Assembly (NCBI GenBank): GCA_029959085.1
Contig: JARWIR010000016.1
Location: forward strand, 11,205,441 to 11,269,440
DNA: 64,000 nucleotides
Direction of reading: 5' to 3'
Source: Nemophila menziesii
Lineage: Eukaryota > Streptophyta > Magnoliopsida > Boraginales > Hydrophyllaceae
The notes under the pieces are model-generated. The model was not told the DNA's origin. It did not search any database and saw only the letters and a program-made list of their open reading frames with translations. This document shows, one piece after another, positions 56,668 to 64,000 of this stretch. Position 1 is the stretch's first letter. Every line of letters starts with the position of its first letter. A program made the position numbers and the translations under genes.

Positions 56668-59036
56668 TCTCTCGAACAAGTTTAAACTAATAAAATTATA
56701 TAAAAATTAAAAAGTTTATAATTTTAATTTCCTAAATACTCCCTAATTTGTATATAAATATATAACCTCATAAATCACATTATTCACCTACAAATCTTAA
56801 AATTTCCTACAAAATCCTTCCTCCCCCACCCCAAACTCCACCATTAGAAATCCTTTGATGATGGTTCTTGAATGTGGCAGAAAGGGGACACAAAGGAAAT
56901 ACATGGGATACCATGGAAACACATGCTATTTTTTTGCAGTAACTGCCAACTTTTTGATCTCATGTGGTGTTTCAGTACCCATGGACAAGTAGTAGCTTGG
57001 GTGGAGATATCGAGTAACAAATCTTGAGCTTCCATGGTGATTTCTAGCGGATCGAGTGGTGGTCCTTTGTGTGTTCTAAAATAAAATGCAAATAAGAATA
57101 AGAGAACCACAACTGCAAGTGTACAGTTGTCCCAAGTAATATATGTGATAAAACAGATTCGTTCTCAGTGACGGATTGGTTGACTCTAATGCTTATCAAA
57201 TAGTGGTTAATTGCACGTAAACGCAAGTAAATGATTTGAGAATGTTTGTTTTGGTTTTCTATAACTAAGACAATAAATTAAAATACTAAATTAATGCAAA
57301 TATTAAACTAGACGCGAGAAAATTAAGTAGTTTACGCAAGATATGAAAGGCAGTACTTGATAGACACAAGGATTTCACCTAATTATCATTCATTTCATGT
57401 AATGTTTAATGGACAAATTGGTAAATATGTATTGGTCGGGATTCATAATTCTCCTTACCCCCGTCAGGGTGGACTAAGGAGCTACTCTTAGGTGCTACAA
57501 AACCCGTCAGGGTGATTATAGTCCACCTTCAAGTGATTAAGTCTATTTATACCCAATTGGCCATATGATTAATTAAGCTTTTCAAAGTCTATAATTTCTA
57601 TCCTACATTCATTAATTGGTTTTGTACCCAGACCCCCCGTCAAGGTGATTCATATGCCACTTTATGAAATAGCCTAGATACTGGTTCCTATGACTGGTTA
57701 ATTACGTCAATAATAGTAAATAAAAGCAAATTAATGAAAAATACAATTTACCCAATTTGATTTCAATTATTAAAATCTCAAATCCAAACACATGAAACGA
57801 AATCAAATTGGGATTAACCCATTATGCGTTCTCAAGCACTTATTAAATTTAGCTCATACTAATACGAAAAACTAAAACTAAAGAAATAAATAAGTTCATC
57901 ATGTTTTACAGAATAAAATAGAAGAAACTAATTACGGAGTTGAATTGGATGAGAATTGGAGATATAGACAGTCTCCAGCTTTTGCTTCTTCTCTTCCTTG
58001 CTCTAGTTTCTTCTCTGGTGTTCTGACTCTTAAGAGTATGTCTAATATATGAATGGTGTGTAAAAATAAGAGTCCAAAGCCTATTTATACTATTAAAATC
58101 GGATTAGGGTTTTTCTTTAAAGATTAAGTGAAAATAAGAAAAGCCCAAATCCATAATTAAGCCCAAATCCCGTAACTGATGCACCACCTTCACTAAATCA
58201 ACTCTAACTGGTTCGTTTCAACTCGGATTGACCCCATACAAGTTGCTAAATTTCCGTAACTCAATGGGGAACAAATTCTCTTCACAAGTCAGAGGCTAAA
58301 TCCACTCTTAGATGACTCGAAATCAGCAATCTTTATCAACTTTTCATATTTGCAGCTTGAAATTATCAATTTTTTCGGGATATTTCTTCTTGCTTTGACT
58401 TCATTACATGATCTTTGACTTTATTCTTGGATTCCTCTCTTAGCTAGTATTCAAAAGCTACAACTTTTCACTCAAAACAAACCATATTACGCGCAAAAGT
58501 TTAATAAATAAAAAATACTAGAATTAAAAGAGGAAAATCGATTTATTGCATATTAACACCAAAAGTCTATCTAAATAGTCGAATAAACACAAAAAATGAT
58601 GTCTCCCAAGGGCATATAATTAGAACATTTAGGGAGACATCATCGAGCTTCTATGGAGTTTTCTAGCAAATCAGAGCTTAGCGAAGAAGAACAACGAAGT
58701 TATGGAGTTTACAACTGTGTGTTCTGTTTTGCCACTAACACAAGTTAAATCTCGAACGGCCATTGCATATCTACGAAGCTTTCATGGCTTTGAAGGTTTC
58801 TAATATAACCACCATGGCTTCCTGATATTGTTGTTGTGGTCAACCAAGGTGATTTAACTTTCCGCGCGAGCTGAGATCTCAGATTTTAGGTTATATTTTT
58901 ATGGAGGTTTTGTTTCGCAGGCTTGGTTGAGGTTTACGTATGCCCGTACATATTTTAGGTTTATTGTAATTATAGTTTTTTTACTAATATAACTTTGTAA
59001 TAGATGTTTATTTTTAATTTTAGTTAGAACAGATTT
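56668..59036. other. Unassigned repeat-like DNA
   Basis: No supported gene. The motif CCCGTCAGGGTG (or CCCGTCAAGGTG) recurs at about 57461, 57508 and 57638, and CAAGTGTACAG-type sequence near 57110 resembles a widespread non-coding plant repeat. A 12-bp inverted repeat ATGATGTCTCCC/GGGAGACATCAT (58596-58607 and 58632-58643) has a 24-nt loop. A minus-strand open frame at 56844-57110 has no recognised domain. Confidence 0.4.
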
Positions 59037-60611
59037 TTTAGTTTTTAATTAATTATTGTACTTTTTTACTGTTATATAAATAATTTGTCTGCATTTATTT
59101 CATTTAATTTTGTGTTAATACTCATTTATTTTAATAATACTTAGAGAATTTACTAAGCATATCCAGTGTTTTGTTGAAAATACTCAATAATTTGTAAAGT
59201 ATACTCAGTAAAATCTTATACTCATAGACTTTCGTACTTAGTGATTTGTGTACTCTGTGAATCACTGAGTATGTTTTGGATGGCGGTGTCGACGGTTGTT
59301 GGAGATGAATAATGCGATACTCAGTGAATGTGTCAACGGTGGTCGGAGATGAACTATACGATAATCAGTAAATCACTAAGTACGCTCTGAGTGGTGGTGC
59401 CGACAGTGGTCGGAGATATATATTACTAATTCTCAGTGGCTTGATACCGAGTCACTCAGTGACTCACCGACTTGTTGGTATACGATTATTACCATTTATT
59501 TTTGTCTTTATGTGTTTTTTGATTTATTTGAGAGTATTTTAGTAATTGGTTATTATAAAATTGGATTGTAGACTCTTCGGAGAAGAATCAGCCACATCCT
59601 CCCATTAGCGATTAATTTTGTCTTCAAGACCCATGGATCAATCATACATGTACTAGTTACAAAAATATTTTTACACACGCATGATCAAAACATTTCTAAA
59701 AATTAAACAATTACATTCGAAAGAAAGATTTAATCTTTATATGGTTTATCCCTTTAATTGGTGCAAAATATTTATATCACATATATTTGAAGTTATTATT
59801 TTTCAGTAGTAAATTAATTTAGAGCGCATTTTTGTCGAGAAAATTAGATAATTTGTAAGAAAGGAACTGACATATAGCACTGAGAAAATAAGCTAAGCTT
59901 GTTAAATAATTGAAAACCCCACATACAAATCTTTTCTAAACTAGAAAAATAAATAAAAGGCCCAAAGCTAAATCAACTTTGTGCTTAAAGCCCATATAGT
60001 CATATGAAAAATTAGGAAATGTAGGACAAAACAAGGATCGTCATTTGAAACAAACTATTTTCACTAAAAAAACAAAAACCCCACTACTTTTTTTTCTTGC
60101 ATATATCATGGAATAATCAAGTCATATTGTTTTAATTTTATGATAAAGTGACTTATATTATTCCAAAGAGAAAAATAAATTTTTATAGTTTACAAAAATA
60201 TAACTACACACTATATCATAGATCGACAGGGATTTTTGGGGTCAAAGAACAATATAACATTGACAAATTTACATTTTTGGGCAGAAAAAAATGAATGGTT
60301 TGCGAGAAGATAGACGACGGTCTTCTCATAAAAATATTGTGATATTAACATTGGTGATGAGGAAGTCTAAGTATGATAATCGACTAAGAGTTAAATGTGA
60401 GAATCAATAGAGATAATATGTATAGGTTTATGAGTAATATAATGTTTGTAGATTTGTGATTTAATGTTAGGATAAGTGACATGGAATTTTAAGGTGAGCA
60501 TATTTGTCTATTAGTGTGATAAATGCATTTATACCTGTGTATTTATGAATTGCAATGGAATGATCTCATTATACAGGTTTGCAAGTACAATGAATGTCTA
60601 GTAGTGTGTAT
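59037..60611 (+). repeat. Left arm of the palindrome
   Basis: About 1575 bp. Complementarity may extend to about 58960 if an unmatched block of about 65 bp (58975-59038) is allowed. Contains repeated CTCAGTGA/ACTGAGTA-type motifs at about 59200-59470. Confidence 0.9.
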
Positions 60612-60652
60612 GTGTGCAAGCTTGTGGAAACCTGTATAATGAGATCTCATTT

Positions 60653-62230
60653 ATACACACTACTAGACATTCATTGTACTTGCAAACCTGTATAATGAGA
60701 TCATTCCATTGCAATTCATAAATACACAGGTATAAATGCATTTATCACACTAATAGACAAATATGCTCACCTTAAAATTCCATGTCACTTATCCTAACAT
60801 TAAATCACAAATCTACAAACATTATATTACTCATAAACCTAAACATATTGTCTCTATTGATTCTCACATTTAACTCTTAGTCGATTATCATACTGAGACT
60901 TCCTCATCACCAATGTTAATATCACTATATTTTTATGAGAAGACCATCGTCTATCTTCTCGCAAACTATTCATTTTTTTCTGCCTAAAAATGTAAATTTG
61001 TCAATGTTATATTATTCTTTGACCCCAAAAATCCCTATCGATCTATGATGTATTGTGTAATTATATTTTTATAAACTATAAAAATTTATTTTCCTCTTTG
61101 GAATAATATAAGTCACTTTATCATAAAATCAAAACAATATGACTTGATTATTCCATGATATATGCAAGAAAAAAAAGTAGTGGGGTTTTTGTTTTTTTAG
61201 TAAAAATAGTTTGTTTCAAATGACGATCCTTGTTTTGTCCTACATTTCCTAATTTTTCATATGACTACATGGGCTTTAAGCACAAAGTTGATTTAGCTTT
61301 GGGCCTTTTTTTTTGTTTTTCTAGTTTAGAAAAGATTTGTATGTGGGGTTTTCAATTATTTAACAAGCTTAGCTTATTTTCTCAGTGCTATATGTCAGTT
61401 CCTTTCTTACAAATTATCTAATTTTCTCGACAAAAATGCGCTCTAAATTAATTTTCTACTGAAAAATAATAACTTCAAATATATGTGATATAAATATTTT
61501 GCACCAATTAAAGGGATAAACCATATAAAGATTAATTCTTTCGCTCGAATGTAATCGTTTAATTTTGAGAAATGTTTTGATCATGCGTGTGTAAAGATAT
61601 TTTTGTAACTAGTACATGTATGATTGATCCATGGGTCTTGAAGACAAAATTAATCGCTAATGGGAGGGTGTGGCTGATTCTTCTCCGAAGAGTCTACAAT
61701 CCAATTTTATAATAACCAATTACTAAAATACTCTCAAATAAATCAAAAAACACATAAAGACAAAAAATAAATGGTAATAATCATATACCAACAAGTCGGT
61801 GAGTCACTGAGTGACTCGGTATCAAGCCACCGAGAATTAGTAATATATATCTCCGACCACTGTCGACACCACCACTCAGAGCGTACTTAGTGATTCACTG
61901 AGTATCGTATAGTTCATCTCCGACCACCGTTGACACATTCACTGAGTATCGCATTATTCATCTCCAACAATCGTCGACACCGCCATCCAAAACATACTCA
62001 GTGATTCACAGAGTACACAAATCACTAAGTACGAAAGTCTATGTGTATACGATTTTACTGAGTATACTTTACAAATTATTGAGTATTTTCAACAAAACAC
62101 TGGATATACTTAGTGAATTCTCTGAGTATTATCTAAAATAAATGAGTATTAACACAAAATTAAATGAAATAAATGCAGATAAATTATTTCTATAACATGA
62201 AAAAAAGTACAACAATTAATTAAAAACTAT
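60653..62230 (-). repeat. Right arm of the palindrome
   Basis: About 1578 bp, the inverted copy of the left arm. Example difference: GTCTAAGTATGAT in the left arm versus GTCTCAGTATGAT when the right arm is read on the other strand. Confidence 0.9.
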
Positions 62231-62244
62231 AATCATAAAATTCT

Positions 62245-63432
62245 CTAAGTATCGCTCCCTAAAGTAGCAATCATCTTCACTTGATTTTCTTTCAACACTT
62301 TGATTTTTGATTCCAACTCAGTATTTGTTTGTACCTTCTTCTTTGGAGGAGGAGCTCTAGGAGTCCTTACAGGTTGTGTGGCTTCGTCATGGGCATTCTG
62401 AATCGAGAATAAAGATATCTGTTCCCCAACTACGGAAGGTTCAACTTCTTCACACTTACGCGGAATCTTAGTGTCTAGACACAAGGTAGTGATGGTACAA
62501 GGAAATTTAAGATTTTGCTGGGTAGTAGGGACTTTCTCGAATTCCATAATTTTGTCATAAAGCACACGAGCCACATCCATATGTTTGTTCTCAACAATAC
62601 ACTTGATGAATATAATATGTTCCTTTTTCAATTCCGAAGTGTGTGTTATACCAAAGAAGGTGGGGACTATGAAACGGGACCAAACCTTTGCACAAGGCAA
62701 TAAATTGATGATATAAATTTGTCCATGATAACGCTCTCCTGCTGGAATTGGGCGGGTACCAGGAATAAGTACTTTTCCCCAAAGATTTTCGAAATCGAAT
62801 GAGGGGTCCGTAAGGGTTTCTTGGAACGGACAAGGGCCAGTGAAGTTGGGAAATTTCAAAGATTGTCGAATAAGCTCAGCAGAGAGAGGTATTACCTTTT
62901 TGCGTACAATAATGGCTTCTTTTGAAAAAGCTAGTCCCTCGTAAAAATCACGCACCAAGGTAGGAATATATTCAAGTTTCCTTTCTCTCAACTCTTTCCA
63001 CCCAAACTTGTCACAAGTAGTAGCATAATCCTTAAAATCACTATTCAAAATACCCTTTGGAAGACCCTTCTCAACACCAAATTTCAAGTAATTAATTCTA
63101 TCACGAACCTGATCGTTCCAAGTCATAGCAACTCTCTTCGGTTTCTGAGCAAACATCTTTCTTCTTGTGGATCTTTGTTCTTGAACGGGTGCTTGCGGAG
63201 TTTCTTCTTCAGATTCTTCCTCACTTTCTGGTTCATCAATTAGTCTACTTTTCTTGTGATTAGCCTTAATCGGATTCTCTTTCCTTTTCGGAGCAGCTGG
63301 GATTTCTTCAGTCTTGCGTTTGGAACGCGAATCCGGAATCTCAGTTTCTTGTTTTGGACTAGCACCAACAATGTTTCTGTTTCTTTGGAAGTTCCTTCGA
63401 TAAGTAAACATGGAATCGGTTCTGTTAGTCAT
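62245..63432 (-). CDS. Third ORF of an Athila-like gypsy element (env-position protein)
   Basis: A 395-residue open frame without stops, on the minus strand. The N-terminal third is charged (RSKRKTEEIPAAPKRKE, then an acidic ESEEESEEE stretch). The central part (about residues 105-300) resembles the 'putative plant transposon protein' domain of Athila elements, with a LVRDFYEGL-like block. The C-terminal end is coiled-coil-like (ESKIKVLKENQVKM). No signal peptide or transmembrane segment is visible, so although it occupies the position called env-like in Athila, nothing in it supports a membrane protein. Its start matches the decayed ORF at 26670. The rest of the element (pol, and so on) would lie beyond 64000. 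Confidence 0.75.
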   Translation of the reverse strand: MTNRTDSMFTYRRNFQRNRNIVGASPKQETEIPDSRSKRKTEEIPAAPKRKENPIKANHKKSRLIDEPESEEESEEETPQAPVQEQRSTRRKMFAQKPKRVAMTWNDQVRDRINYLKFGVEKGLPKGILNSDFKDYATTCDKFGWKELRERKLEYIPTLVRDFYEGLAFSKEAIIVRKKVIPLSAELIRQSLKFPNFTGPCPFQETLTDPSFDFENLWGKVLIPGTRPIPAGERYHGQIYIINLLPCAKVWSRFIVPTFFGITHTSELKKEHIIFIKCIVENKHMDVARVLYDKIMEFEKVPTTQQNLKFPCTITTLCLDTKIPRKCEEVEPSVVGEQISLFSIQNAHDEATQPVRTPRAPPPKKKVQTNTELESKIKVLKENQVKMIATLGSDT

Positions 63433-64000
63433 CTCTTTTCACCCCAAACTCAAAACTTCAAATAGTGAAAAACTAGAGGAAAGCTTAGAACTTTGATGTT
63501 TTGAGGTTTGAAACTTGAAGAATATGGTGGAAAATGAGATGGGTAAAGGCTAATTGATAAGAATTAGAAAGGAATTGGGTTTAATTTGATATTAGGAAGA
63601 AAAAAAATCTTGGAGAAAAGTAGGAATTTGATTGTGTTTTGGAGAGGATATGAGTTGATTGTGTGTTTTTGTAATGAAAGAAGGCTTGTTTTGATGATTA
63701 TATAGTGTTTATTTGATGAATTTCAGAGTAGGTGGAGGCTAGGATTCGGAATAAGAGGTTGGCTTGGGAAAGAAGGCAAAAAATCTAGGTTAAAAGCTCA
63801 AAAACCACCTCTCGCAACAGCGGACCAGCATGCCGGTCGCTGTGTCGGCGAAAAAATTACTATTTTTTTTACCTCTGACGCAAGCCTTCTTGCGTCATAC
63901 CTGACGCACAAACCAAAACATCTTCCTTCGTTGACCGGCAAGCCGGTCAAATGGCCGACATACCGGTCGCGTCTCGCTGGCGCAACCTCAGACGCAGCAC
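63433..64000 (-). mobile_element. Athila-like element, spacer upstream of the third ORF
   Basis: Non-coding up to the window edge, with CCGGCAAGCCGG, ATGCCGGTC and ACATACCGGTCG palindrome-like motifs at 63810-63990, matching the spacer at 25910-26310. Shows that the minus-strand element continues to the right. Confidence 0.7.

Larger units (their letters stand above)
59037..62230. repeat. Giant palindrome (inverted repeat with 41-nt centre)
   Basis: Bases 59037-60611 are complementary to 60653-62230 over their whole length, with scattered substitutions and small indels; identity looks well above 90 percent. The centre 60612-60652 is only 41 nt and itself contains GCAAGCTTG and a partial copy of the arm sequence CCTGTATAATGAGAT. 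A transcript would fold into one very long hairpin. The arms have no recognised coding content. The right arm ends next to the third ORF of the minus-strand Athila-like element, so it may derive from that element's 3' non-coding DNA or LTR. Confidence 0.93.

Overview
The window is nuclear DNA of a flowering plant, most likely a eudicot. It is AT-rich and full of nested retrotransposons and DNA transposons. The host genes are plant types: an exocyst SEC6 gene with about 25 short exons, an F-box gene with an F-box-associated domain, and an AP2/ERF transcription factor. No bacterial operon, CRISPR array, rRNA gene or credible tRNA gene was seen. The species cannot be named from the sequence.

Layout. 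1-1160 is AT-rich intergenic DNA. 1166-6096 is a complete young Ty1/copia element (304-bp LTRs, 5-bp target duplication CTAGC) whose single-frame gag-pol has two nonsense codons. 7851-14809 is a full CACTA transposon (GCT duplications) with a decayed TNP2-like transposase, a second acidic gene, a minisatellite and a hexanucleotide-filled intron. About 16300-22850 is a decayed LINE. Its endonuclease region is split by a Mutator-like element (17040-19241; 9-bp duplication ATGATAATA; inverted repeats of about 470 bp). That element carries an intact, intronless SSU72-type phosphatase gene that is itself a processed retrocopy, with its own poly-A tract and 15-bp duplications. About 24410-27011 is a truncated Ty3/gypsy (Athila-like) element.

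27632-32098 is SEC6, apparently intact. 32775-54160 is mostly repeat remnants: a dispersed repeat with an LTR inside it, hAT-like elements, a truncated copia element, LINE fragments on both strands, and a nested pair of TIR elements ending about 175 bp before an intact F-box gene (42737-43786). 55071-55487 is a compact ERF gene followed by three small TIR elements. 59037-62230 is a palindrome of about 3.2 kb (two arms of about 1.57 kb, 41-nt centre). It abuts the minus-strand third ORF of a second Athila-like element that runs off the right edge.

The host genes share no pathway: SEC6 acts in exocytic vesicle tethering, the F-box protein in SCF ubiquitin ligases, and the ERF in transcription. 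The strongest biological story is the layering retrocopy-in-MULE-in-LINE around SSU72: a regulatory phosphatase gene mobilised first through RNA and then as cargo of a DNA transposon. The second is the large hairpin-forming palindrome. All family assignments come from reading motifs; no database was searched.
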